Positions 16,301 to 22,585 of a DNA stretch of 23,272 bases are shown here, in pieces. The notes below the pieces were generated by a model. It was not told the origin of the DNA and made no database searches. It saw only the letters and a program-made list of their open reading frames with translations. The position numbers and the translations under genes are program-made. Position 1 is the first letter of the stretch. Every line of letters starts with the position of its first letter. Source of the DNA: a virus; the IMG/VR virus record IMGVR_UViG_3300032753_000176, positions 1 to 23,272 of that record; one strand, written 5' to 3'.

Positions 16301-16665
16301 GTCGCCATGTTTGTAAACTGAGCAGAATACAAACCATTTTCAAGGCCGTAGGTTTGAGTAAATATCGCACCTGTACCCGCAGTCATCAAGTTTGCTGCAA
16401 AATCATTTGCATTCCATGCTTGAGCTGTCGTTCCCTCTTGTCCTCTAACAATAGTAAAAGTGTCACCATCAACCGCAGTGACGTACACGATTTCGGTTAC
16501 TAGACTACTAAACGCAGAAATGAAAGTTAAGGCAAATTGTTGCCCTGTTATTGGTTGTGGAAAATATTGACCAGTTCCCGACGCTACCGTAACAGTTGTT
16601 GCGGTGCTAGAAATGGGCGCAGCAAGTGTCGTTTGCGCTTGGTTCGCAAATAAGAAAATGGTCAT
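10345..16665 (-). CDS. Giant modular tail fibre (2106 residues)
   Basis: Residues 1 to about 100 match the start of the collar fibre at 16972-18099 and probably anchor the protein to the baseplate. A domain with LANKQYVD (about residue 136) and LVKNQ/NGIYV follows. The shaft is built of repeated modules: seven copies of a LTIGTGLSGTSYNGS-type unit, six of VNAQGQLTA, at least five of INGNSVSLGGSTTVTA, and four of GGTGATTLTGYVYGNGT. Residues about 1340-1465 hold a separate domain (LQVYNNTGSTINLGQPVYIT) recalled from aquatic phage fibres. A NAT repeat leads to a compact C-terminal domain (TTDVGQYILIG). It is probably a trimeric long fibre, with receptor binding aided by the glycine-rich protein encoded next. 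It is about one quarter of the window. Confidence 0.85.
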   Translation of the reverse strand: MTIFLFANQAQTTLAAPISSTATTVTVASGTGQYFPQPITGQQFALTFISAFSSLVTEIVYVTAVDGDTFTIVRGQEGTTAQAWNANDFAANLMTAGTGAIFTQTYGLENGLYSAQFTNMATNTGTVTTLPVHPLDLANKQYVDSVSGAAASKYECQCATTANITLSGLQTLDGYTTLAGDRVLVKNQSNPAYNGIYVAETTAWSRSTDMISWNEVPGATTFVQNGTLYANTGWVAITSELGTIDVTPIIWSQFSGQGTYTAGTGLTLTGTQFSITNTGVSAGSYGVAASVPSFTVNAQGQLTAAANTPISIAPSQINAPIPNSSLANSSITLGSNSISLGGSLSTLAGVNISGATNTLTFIPNSALDYSSITINGNSVSLGGSTTVTAVNPYALTIGTGLTGTSYNGSAAVTIALGNVGTAGTYGSAGSVAVLTTNAQGQVTAATTTSIAINNTQVSGLGTMSTQNANNVAITGGTIQGVSLTLDSLNNTPVGNTNPATIVGTTITANSGFYGSGANLTSIPNAALVYSSITINGDPVSLGGSITVTADVPYSLTAGTGLSGGSFNGSTPITFAIANTTVVSGSYGAANSTLEATVNAQGQLTALSAVAISIAPSQINATIPNSGLTNSSITINGNSVSLGGSTTVTAVNPYSLTLGNGLTGTSYNGSAAITAAIDTTVVATLSGVQTLTNKTISGASNTLSNIGNSSLVNSSVTVNGNSVSLGGSTTITANTTNALTIGTGLSGTSFNGSSPVTIAIANSGVTSGTYGSAAVIPVITVNSQGQITSISTQATNAPAYQGTWNASTNVPTLTSSVGTAGYYYVVSVAGNTTLNGVSGWNVGDWAIFQNGAWDKVPGSTSESFTNLTTTNLAVTGLTGYMYANGSGNVTASTTIPVTALTGTLPVANGGTGATSLSGYIYGNGTGAMTASLTIPTTNLSGTITNAQLANSSVTFAGVTVSLGNSGTIPLENLSDVAISAPATGQVLSWNGTSWINANSSQTGSVGAGTTFWNATPLITGTGTNNVLPIITLANAPVTAGGTQTASSNPNGNTVAAIGLLSAPLGRTTIDAGQWTFDIYIGVNSVGGGRTTTFTRNTYQVIYTSPNTLTTTGTGTSRTVTASGDSPFANVTASATNTLASYIQTPQGLYQITAKSSNTVVTITVPSTYANETAVSGSVWNLLFGVTSPNITNITPNYGLYIVQTTQPAFTINSTDSLGGIGFTTSTGNTTVTAVYNGTQYASNVVTPLVTQHNQLSGLQGGTANQYYHLTSSEYTGTGSGTFVRATTPTLSQPTISDDEIFTSQSTAPSYLKGKVWYDGVADGLAYYNGVTNNEIVIGQEVQLQVYNNTGSTINLGQPVYITGQSGGLPTIALAQANSLTTSNVIGVANQNISASSNGYVVILGDVMGYNTTGFTAGQTLYLDYAVAGNLITTQPTAPNYAVRVGFCVTSASSGQFFTSVRNVYTNASSIIGTLGVPNGGTGATTLTGYVYGNGTGAMTASTTIPTTVLSGTITNSQLANSTISGISLGSNLATLTIGTGLSGTSYNGSNATTIALTNTTVTAGSYTSANITVDAQGRVTAASNGGGTGVSSFQTSLSGLTPSTSTTGAVTLAGTLGAASGGTGATTLTGYVYGNGTSAMTASTTIPTTALSGTITNAQLANSSVTVNGTAISLGGSGTITAANPNALTIGTGLTGTSYTGASAVTIAIDTTVVATLTGIQTLTNKTMSGASNTFSNIPNSALTNSTISGVALGLNLNTLTIGTGLSGTSYNGSAGVTIALSNTAVTAGSYTLASLTVNAQGQLTAASSASTTGSGSVVLATSPSLTTPSLGAATATSIVASNGLYSSGSYGGSYSDGIVVDYATGVGRISVGTGDGLTIYNGGVGTTALLTLSSSGVITTSTWNGSTIGVTYGGTGVSTLTGLAYGNGTSAFTAATAAQVVSVIGTTAVTNATNATNATNATTATNIAGGSANQIPYQSGSGSTAFSSNLTFNGTTISDAYGKIRAVPQSGSSKTTSYTLATTDVGQYILIGSGGSITIPNSTFSTGDIISLFNQTGGSITVTCSTSNAYIAGSGTNKTSVSLATYGVATILFITSTLCVISGNVS
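10771..10818 (-). repeat. Tandem 9-bp repeat encoding Asn-Ala-Thr
   Basis: A little over five 9-bp units code for a run of Asn-Ala-Thr near residue 1955 of the giant fibre, just before its C-terminal domain. Gain or loss of units would keep the frame and change only linker length. Confidence 0.8.
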
Positions 16666-16679
16666 AATCCACCAACCAA

Positions 16680-16955
16680 TTAAAGGATGCTATAGGTATC
16701 GTTCGCTGCGCCGGTAAACTGAATATTAGTTACCGGAAAATTAAATACATATACGATTTGTGTCGTTTCGGTATAAGTTGGTGTTACAGCTGGATAAAAC
16801 GTGACACCGTTATCGAATGACAATTGAATCGCTCGACTACCTGAAGATGAATTCAATACAACGGATGCCGGATATTGAACGCCCGATAACGCGACATTGG
16901 CTGTCGTTCCGGTTAGCGTACCAGTAATCGGCGAGCCATAATTGTTTGTAGCCAT
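16680..16955 (-). CDS. Small beta-rich virion-type protein
   Basis: This 91-residue protein has beta-strand character and a Thr/Ser/Asn-rich composition like its fibre neighbours (NYGSPITGTLTGTTANVALS, then LSFDNGVTFYPAV). It starts at ATG 16955 after a GGAG site and ends 14 nt before the giant fibre. It may be a small fibre-cluster structural component. No family is recognised. Confidence 0.6.
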   Translation of the reverse strand: MATNNYGSPITGTLTGTTANVALSGVQYPASVVLNSSSGSRAIQLSFDNGVTFYPAVTPTYTETTQIVYVFNFPVTNIQFTGAANDTYSIL

Positions 16956-16971
16956 TATTTAACTCCAAAAG

Positions 16972-18099
16972 TTAAGTTTTGATACATGGCAATAATGCCA
17001 CGTTTATCGGTCTTGTTTCCGTACTTCCTGAATTTTGAATCGTAATATTTGTAAATGCGGGATTAGTATTAGTGATAACACCTTGCGAACCACCGGGCCA
17101 TTCATAAACACCCGTTCCAGCAGCAGGATTAATCATGTCACCCGTCGTAAAGTGACTATGTCCGGGATCGGTTACACCATGATTGTGTGATCCAAATGCA
17201 CTACTTTGATTGCTACCAAATGTCCTGCCCGGATCGATTCCTGCGCCATCATCCCAACCTCGAATAAATTGACCTAAAAGATTAGGCAAATTAAATGTTG
17301 TGAATCCGTCGCCATTGCCAAACGTCGTGCCGATTGCTGCAAATAATGACGCATACGTCGTTCTTGATACTGCTGCACCATTTGCAATCAACCAACCAAA
17401 AGGAGCTGTTTGCATCGCAAAATGCAAAACCGCACCCGAAGGAGCTTGAGCAGAGCTATTGGTTGCGGGGTTTTGTAATACATAAGCCGCAAATGATGAG
17501 CTATATGTCAAAAGGCATGGATAACCAGCCACAATGTCATTAGGCGAAATCGATAAATTTGCACCTTTTACAATCGGCGCGGCACTCAAAATGGTTGTTG
17601 CGCCTGTGATTGGCGAAACAAAAGTTAATTGTAAAGTTGCCGTTGAAGAATTATTTGCCGTAGCATTGATGACAAAATTGAAGTTGTTCGGAATCGATGT
17701 CAAATTAGAATAAATCGAAGCCGTCAACGCATTTGCAGTTCCAGCCGATGTTGCATTGGTATAAGTGCCATCCTGAACCTGATCGATTTGAACCAAATCT
17801 GACATGGTTCCCGCAGTCGGGAAAGAGCTTGCATAATCACCTGCCAACCATGCTTTAGCAGCTGTGCCTTCCTGACCGCGAACGATTGTCAATGTATCGC
17901 CCGATCTAGCTGTGACCCATACGATTTCAGCAATCAAACCTGTCGCCGCATCGTTAAAAGTCATTACAAAGTATTGACCAGCTGAAGGACTAGGAAATAG
18001 TGATCCTGTAGTGGGAGCAAGATTGACCGACGTAGATACACTTGTGATCGGTGACGCTATCGTAGTCTTGGCGTTATTGGCAAAAAGTAAAATTGACAT
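16972..18099 (-). CDS. Tail fibre with phage collar domain
   Basis: This is a 375-residue protein. Residues 1 to about 98 (LLFANNAKTTIASPITS, and later TIVRGQEGTAAKAW) are clearly related to the same region of the giant fibre, roughly half identical by eye. The central part is beta-rich. From about residue 220 the phage tail-collar domain appears: GAVLHFAMQTAPFGWLIANG, then LFAAIGTTFGNGDG, then FNLPNLLGQFIRGWDDG. It is followed by HNHGVTDPGHSH, a likely metal-binding trimer tip, and a C-terminus ETRPINVALLPCIK typical of such fibres. It is probably a short fibre used in host attachment. An AAGGA site supports the start. Confidence 0.85.
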   Translation of the reverse strand: MSILLFANNAKTTIASPITSVSTSVNLAPTTGSLFPSPSAGQYFVMTFNDAATGLIAEIVWVTARSGDTLTIVRGQEGTAAKAWLAGDYASSFPTAGTMSDLVQIDQVQDGTYTNATSAGTANALTASIYSNLTSIPNNFNFVINATANNSSTATLQLTFVSPITGATTILSAAPIVKGANLSISPNDIVAGYPCLLTYSSSFAAYVLQNPATNSSAQAPSGAVLHFAMQTAPFGWLIANGAAVSRTTYASLFAAIGTTFGNGDGFTTFNLPNLLGQFIRGWDDGAGIDPGRTFGSNQSSAFGSHNHGVTDPGHSHFTTGDMINPAAGTGVYEWPGGSQGVITNTNPAFTNITIQNSGSTETRPINVALLPCIKT

Positions 18100-18108
18100 C
18101 GCAATTCC

Positions 18109-18951
18109 TTAAACGGTGTAAGTACCCGATCCTGTCCATTTGATAATTGTATTCCCACCTGATGTGGAAACGGTATATGTTCCGGTCACATTTGATGAAT
18201 ATCTTGATGTCGGTACAGAAATAGAAATCATGCCTGAACCTCCGGCTCCAGCTCCGCCATAACCGCCTCCACCGCCTCCACCCGTATTTGCAGTACCAGC
18301 CGAGCCAGCGCTAGATGTATTAATTGCGCCATTGCCTCCGCCGTTTTTACCCGCGCCACTTCCACATCCAGCAGTCGTTCTTCCGCCACCACCACCACCC
18401 GCTAAAGTAACGGATGATCCACTAATCGAAGTTGATTTTCCAACACCACCGCAACCAGCAGGGTTGTTTCCGTTTGCGCCCGGACTACCAGCTCCGCCGC
18501 CGCCACCAGCCGTTGTTCCTACTGTGCCATAGCCATAACCACCCGCATATCCTTGTCCCGAAGTTCCAGCACCTCCAGCCAATGCGCCGCCGCAATTATT
18601 TGTAGAGCCACCTCCGCCCGAGCCACCAGCGCCGCCCGTTTGAGCATACAAAGCGCCATAACCGCCACCAACGGAAGAAATTGAAACACCCGTACCAATA
18701 ATTGATGAAGTACCGCCTTGAGTGTTTGACGATCCACCCGCACCAACCGTAATGGTTAATACTGTGCCGGGAGTAATTGATTGACTACATGAAAGCCAAC
18801 CTCCCGCGCCGCCGCCACCTGCGCCCGTACCGCCGCCGCCACCACCAGCAATAGATAAATAAGTGACGGTAACTGGCGATGGTGGAGTTACTACACCCCC
18901 GGAAAATCCGAAAGCAGAAGATGCAGCCGAGCCAATTTTTGCGATACGCAT
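18109..18951 (-). CDS. Second glycine-rich tail adhesin, single domain
   Basis: This is a 280-residue protein from ATG 18951; a GTG at 18981 is in frame but overlaps the upstream gene. The short N-terminus (MRIAKIGSAASSAFGFSGG) leads to one copy of the glycine-rich domain: TYLSIAGGGGGG, then LTITVGAGGSSNTQGG, then several GG-rich stretches. It closes with MISISVPTSRY and IIKWTGSGTYTV, matching the end of the larger adhesin. The upstream gene is a fibre whose stop lies 1 nt before this ATG, so the two form a fibre-adhesin pair like that at 8735-16665. The likely role is receptor binding or fibre-tip assembly. Confidence 0.75.
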   Translation of the reverse strand: MRIAKIGSAASSAFGFSGGVVTPPSPVTVTYLSIAGGGGGGTGAGGGGAGGWLSCSQSITPGTVLTITVGAGGSSNTQGGTSSIIGTGVSISSVGGGYGALYAQTGGAGGSGGGGSTNNCGGALAGGAGTSGQGYAGGYGYGTVGTTAGGGGGAGSPGANGNNPAGCGGVGKSTSISGSSVTLAGGGGGGRTTAGCGSGAGKNGGGNGAINTSSAGSAGTANTGGGGGGGYGGAGAGGSGMISISVPTSRYSSNVTGTYTVSTSGGNTIIKWTGSGTYTV

Positions 18952-18952
18952 A

Positions 18953-19894
18953 TTAGAATTTTGTCTGAGAAGCAAAAACACTATATGTTGCAGATGCGGT
19001 TTTTATAATCGCAAAAACATACGCATCAACACCCGAAGCATTTCCCGATGATGGCGCTGTACCGCCTTGCCATAATGGTGTAACCGATACGCCGTCAATT
19101 GTGACCGCAGAGCAAAAATATGCCGTTGTGCCTTGAGTAACAAGCATAGTTGCAGTAATTGAATCGCCAATTGACATTTGAGCATTCAAGCTCGTACCGC
19201 TTGAAAATGCAAAATTAACTGTCCAATTGTTTGCCGCATTGCTCGTGTAATACTGAACCGCACCTGATGCAATATAAAAGTTTTGCGTAGATGATGGAGC
19301 CGTCCCAACAACATTTACTGGTTCTGTAATGTTAGGGGTTTTCAACGCAATAGCAGAAGTAGTTCCAACGGCTGAAATGGTCGTAAACGCGCCGGTTGAT
19401 GGCGTACTTGAACCAATAGCAGGAGGGCTTGCCAAGTAAGCGCTAAATCCCGGTCCACTAACTGTCGATGATGCCGATAAGGTAGTAAACGCACCAGCTG
19501 CCGCAGCAGTTGTTCCAATAGCAGGAGGAGAAGCCAAATAATTAGTAAAACCAGCACCACTGACAGTTGATGATGCGCTCAAAGTCGTAAATGCGCCTGA
19601 ATTAGCAGCAGATGATCCAATTGAAGGAGGGCTTGCAAAATATAAAGAAAATGCCGTTCCGGTGATTGTTCCCGACGCTGACAAATTGGTGAATGCGCCT
19701 GTCGATGGGGTAGTTGCTCCAACCGTACCATTTATTGCGCTGCTAGTTAATGTTAAGCCAGCAATCGTTGTTAATGATCCGCCAAGGCTAACTGTGCTTG
19801 ATCCAAGCGTAATCGGTGTGGCAAAGTTTGAATCAAGCTCATTTAACGGGATTGAACCCGAAGCAGTTGCGAAAGTGTATGGAACGCCACTCAT
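18953..19894 (-). CDS. Tail fibre with three 34-residue repeats
   Basis: This is a 313-residue protein. The N-terminus (GVPYTFATASGSIPLNELDS) is a recalled opening of fibre proteins in aquatic phages and may contact the baseplate. A short SLGG-type segment also seen in the giant fibre follows. Residues 74-175 are three tandem 34-residue repeats of the pattern S-T-V-S-G...YLASPPAIG...GAFTTLSA. The C-terminal 120 residues form a separate beta domain (TQNFYIASGAVQYYTSNAAN). It is encoded next after the gpI-like gene, where P2-like phages carry their fibre gene H. GGAG precedes the ATG. Confidence 0.75.
   Translation of the reverse strand: MSGVPYTFATASGSIPLNELDSNFATPITLGSSTVSLGGSLTTIAGLTLTSSAINGTVGATTPSTGAFTNLSASGTITGTAFSLYFASPPSIGSSAANSGAFTTLSASSTVSGAGFTNYLASPPAIGTTAAAAGAFTTLSASSTVSGPGFSAYLASPPAIGSSTPSTGAFTTISAVGTTSAIALKTPNITEPVNVVGTAPSSTQNFYIASGAVQYYTSNAANNWTVNFAFSSGTSLNAQMSIGDSITATMLVTQGTTAYFCSAVTIDGVSVTPLWQGGTAPSSGNASGVDAYVFAIIKTASATYSVFASQTKF
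19370..19675 (-). repeat. Three tandem 102-bp units
   Basis: Units 19574-19675, 19472-19573 and 19370-19471 each encode 34 residues with the shared core YLASPPAIG and GAFTTLSA. They are well conserved in protein and have diverged in DNA, so the duplication is not very recent. Confidence 0.75.
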
Positions 19895-19907
19895 TATTTA
19901 TTCTCCA

Positions 19908-20600
19908 TCAAGAAACCCACGCAACCGTATTGCCTGAATTATTTTTCCAAAATACTTCTTGGTTCGAATTGTTAACCCAATCAACCGTACCCGTATTGAC
20001 CGTAAAGGTAAATTGAAAAGGAGTTTGTAAAATTTGTGAATTAATTGCAGATTGCAAAATAGGAACGTATGTCGAAGCGAATTGATTGTAAACAGTAATT
20101 GTTACTGCATACGGCGCTGAAAATTGCACACTAATTTGATATGTATTATCAACAATCGGTGATATTCCATTCGTTCCCGTCAAAAATCTGTATATACGAT
20201 TTTTCAACCATTTAATGTTGAATTGATAACCGTCGCCTTTATAAAAGTTCCATGTAATGCAGCGCTTAAAAAGGTCATCCGATGCCACAATAAATTGTTG
20301 TGGTGTACCACTAATTTGACCTATGTTATAGGGTCGTGTGTCATAAGGATCGGTGTTGTAAACACCATCCGTTAACGTAACACTTCCGAAAGGAAAAATA
20401 GGACGGGATTGACCATATAGCCCTTGCGCGACCCAATCCAAGGATGGCCCTGATTGTGCCGTATAAATTGGCAAATTTAGGTTATTGAACCAATCTAAAT
20501 ATTGTTGAGCTAAAGTATTGTACGCATTAACAAATGCTTGCAAATCCGAATCATCAGCATATTGCTGATACAAATATGACGGGATGATTTGTGTAAGCAT
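19908..20600 (-). CDS. Baseplate/tail protein I-like
   Basis: This is a 230-residue protein. The opening (IPSYLYQQYADDSDLQAFVN) and QQYLDWFNNLNLPIY are followed by DWVAQGLYG, LFKRCITWNFYKGDGYQFN and LKNRIYRFLTG. This pattern is recalled from gpI-type baseplate proteins of betaproteobacterial phages. Gene order supports it: it directly follows baseplate J and precedes the first fibre, as I does in P2-like phages. The likely role is to connect the baseplate wedge to the fibre. The C-terminal 100 residues form beta strands rich in Asn and Gln. The ATG lies 1 nt after the J stop. Confidence 0.7.
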   Translation of the reverse strand: MLTQIIPSYLYQQYADDSDLQAFVNAYNTLAQQYLDWFNNLNLPIYTAQSGPSLDWVAQGLYGQSRPIFPFGSVTLTDGVYNTDPYDTRPYNIGQISGTPQQFIVASDDLFKRCITWNFYKGDGYQFNIKWLKNRIYRFLTGTNGISPIVDNTYQISVQFSAPYAVTITVYNQFASTYVPILQSAINSQILQTPFQFTFTVNTGTVDWVNNSNQEVFWKNNSGNTVAWVS

Positions 20601-20601
20601 A

Positions 20602-22230
20602 CTATGCCTGTGTCACAGTAACTAAAGCATTGGTTGTTTCAAAGAATGACAAAGGATCGCCATAAATCATTCCTGTACCCGATGCTGGCGAAGTTGTCAC
20701 ACCATTAATTAACACCGTAAATTGCATTTCAGAAATTAATGATGTCGGCAATAAAGATGCAACCGCAGCCTGAAATACAGTTTGCATTTCAAAAATATTG
20801 ATCGGTTGACCAACGGCAATACTGTTAATGTAAGTAACAATTGCAGGAATTCCTGCCGCTGCTATCGATGTTGGGCTGACATAATTGGTCGAAATCGTAT
20901 TCCAAACTAAAGCTACTTGAACCGTTTGTGCAAACGGATTAATAAATGTTATCGAGTAAGTATCAGGATAATCATTAATTGATACTGTAATGTTGTGTAA
21001 GTTTGGAGTGATTACACCATTGCCCGTATAGCTACCAGCTCCCACTGTGTCGAAATCGGTATATCCCAAAACTGTGTCCGCACCGGGATTGGTTGCTAAT
21101 GGATAAGTGAAGGTCGTCGCGCCTGTTTGTGTGAAAACAAACGTGCCGTTATATGCGCTTGGAGTACAGCCATAAATAGTGCCAGTATGCGTACCCGATG
21201 GCATTCCATGCGGATTTGCGGTTGTGACCGTCACAGTGCCGCCTGACCAAACAATCGAAGAAATAGATACAGCCAAACTAAAAGTTTTTTCTGTTAATAC
21301 CACCGCAATAAAAGGAATACCATTAATACCGGACATTCCCGTTGCGCCGGTAAATTCAACAACCTGCCCGGTTGTGTAACCATGATTAATATTCGTTGTT
21401 ACTACTGCTGGATAAGCATTTGTAATGCTATTAGCTATCATTGTCGAACCGACAACATTTGAAATATCAAATAATCCGGTGAAAATTGCATTTGCTATTT
21501 CGTAAGGATCGCCGCCGCCAACAATAATTTGCCAATTCGTACCTGATTGTTGAACCGAAATCAGATTTGATTGAACGCCCGATACATTTTGCAATTGAGT
21601 TTTTAGGAATGTTGGCATTCCTTGAGCAACCGCAAGCCCTGCCTGAATAACTTGAGCTTGATAGTTTTCTAATGGCTGCGAAGTTTGACCCGGAATACCA
21701 GCGACCAAGTTAGTGCAGCTCAAGGTTACACCCGTTGGTACGGATGTGACTAATTGTGTCACTGTGCCTACTGGAACAGCCCAAGAGCCTTGCGATGTCG
21801 CCAAACAATAAAGTGATGCACTTTGCCCACCAGTTGCTACGATTCCACCATCTTGCACAGTGTATTGATAATTTCCGTCACTGACCGTAAATCCGACAGG
21901 GATGACAAATCCGGGTGAACCTGTAAATGTTACATAAACCGAAGTATTCGATCCAATTCCTTGTTGAACACCATATATTTGACCCAATTGGTTCAAAATA
22001 AAAGAATTGGCAGAATACGGGGTAATACTGTTAAAAAGCTCTACTCTCGCTGAATCAATGAGCGCCAATGCGCCTACATCAGTTGAGCTAATATCTTCAA
22101 TCAATGAGCCGGGTAAATTAGCGGTGTAGTCAGGATTGCTGGCGGCAACCAAAGCAATAAGTTCTTGTTGCAGCGTTGTTGGAGAAGTCGGCTGCAATCC
22201 CGTCGAATTAACGTCAGTTGTAATAGCCAT
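20602..22230 (-). CDS. Baseplate assembly protein J-like, with inserted beta domains
   Basis: This is a 542-residue protein. The N-terminal region (PDYTANLPGSLIEDISSTDV, NSFILNQLGQIYG, GFVIPVGFTVSDG) and the VAGIPGQTSQPLENYQAQV segment are those of the baseplate J family, which forms the baseplate wedge. The J-type C-terminal strands and helices resume after residue 400 (ITVSINDYPDTYSITFINP). Between residues about 271 and 400 there are two inserted beta units: HGYTTGQVVEFTGATGMSGI with NGIPF, and NPHGMPSGTHTGTIYG with YNGTFVF. These look like short beta domains recalled from other phage structural proteins. Many J proteins are near 300-400 residues, so the insert explains much of the extra length. 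Confidence 0.82.
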   Translation of the reverse strand: MAITTDVNSTGLQPTSPTTLQQELIALVAASNPDYTANLPGSLIEDISSTDVGALALIDSARVELFNSITPYSANSFILNQLGQIYGVQQGIGSNTSVYVTFTGSPGFVIPVGFTVSDGNYQYTVQDGGIVATGGQSASLYCLATSQGSWAVPVGTVTQLVTSVPTGVTLSCTNLVAGIPGQTSQPLENYQAQVIQAGLAVAQGMPTFLKTQLQNVSGVQSNLISVQQSGTNWQIIVGGGDPYEIANAIFTGLFDISNVVGSTMIANSITNAYPAVVTTNINHGYTTGQVVEFTGATGMSGINGIPFIAVVLTEKTFSLAVSISSIVWSGGTVTVTTANPHGMPSGTHTGTIYGCTPSAYNGTFVFTQTGATTFTYPLATNPGADTVLGYTDFDTVGAGSYTGNGVITPNLHNITVSINDYPDTYSITFINPFAQTVQVALVWNTISTNYVSPTSIAAAGIPAIVTYINSIAVGQPINIFEMQTVFQAAVASLLPTSLISEMQFTVLINGVTTSPASGTGMIYGDPLSFFETTNALVTVTQA

Positions 22231-22575
22231 TTATACCGCCACCTGTTGTTGAATTTTAGTGCCTTGAGTGGTAATGATATTAACATCGTAAGTCGGAGTT
22301 GTTGACTGTTCTTTTGTAATTTGCAAACTAGCAAAGAATGGAGCAAATTGCTGCTGCGTTGTCATTACATAAAAATCAGGAAACACTTGCTGAATGACCG
22401 CACGTTGTGCCGGGATTCCATAATTTGCATAAAACGGTGATTCACCAAGACTTAATTTTAAACATTGGATCAAAGTTGTGGCATATCCATATTCAAAATT
22501 ACCGTTTGCATCAGATTGGATTTCTACCCAAGTTTGAGTACCATCTTTTGCAGTCACCCTTCCGTAAGTTCTCAT
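22231..22575 (-). CDS. Baseplate wedge protein, gp25/W-like
   Basis: This is a 114-residue protein. The core LIQCLKLSLGESPFYANYGI and VFPDFYVMTTQQQFAPFFAS are in the style of small baseplate proteins found next to J in Mu/P2-like and betaproteobacterial phages. The size and position fit W (gp25-like). The role would be to join tube and wedge in the baseplate. AAGGA precedes ATG 22575. The next gene (J) starts immediately after its stop. Confidence 0.65.
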   Translation of the reverse strand: MRTYGRVTAKDGTQTWVEIQSDANGNFEYGYATTLIQCLKLSLGESPFYANYGIPAQRAVIQQVFPDFYVMTTQQQFAPFFASLQITKEQSTTPTYDVNIITTQGTKIQQQVAV

Positions 22576-22585
22576 ACATTAATCC

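Noticed and set aside
18332-18532. Proline-rich + strand frame
   Set aside because: Antisense shadow of the second glycine-rich adhesin.
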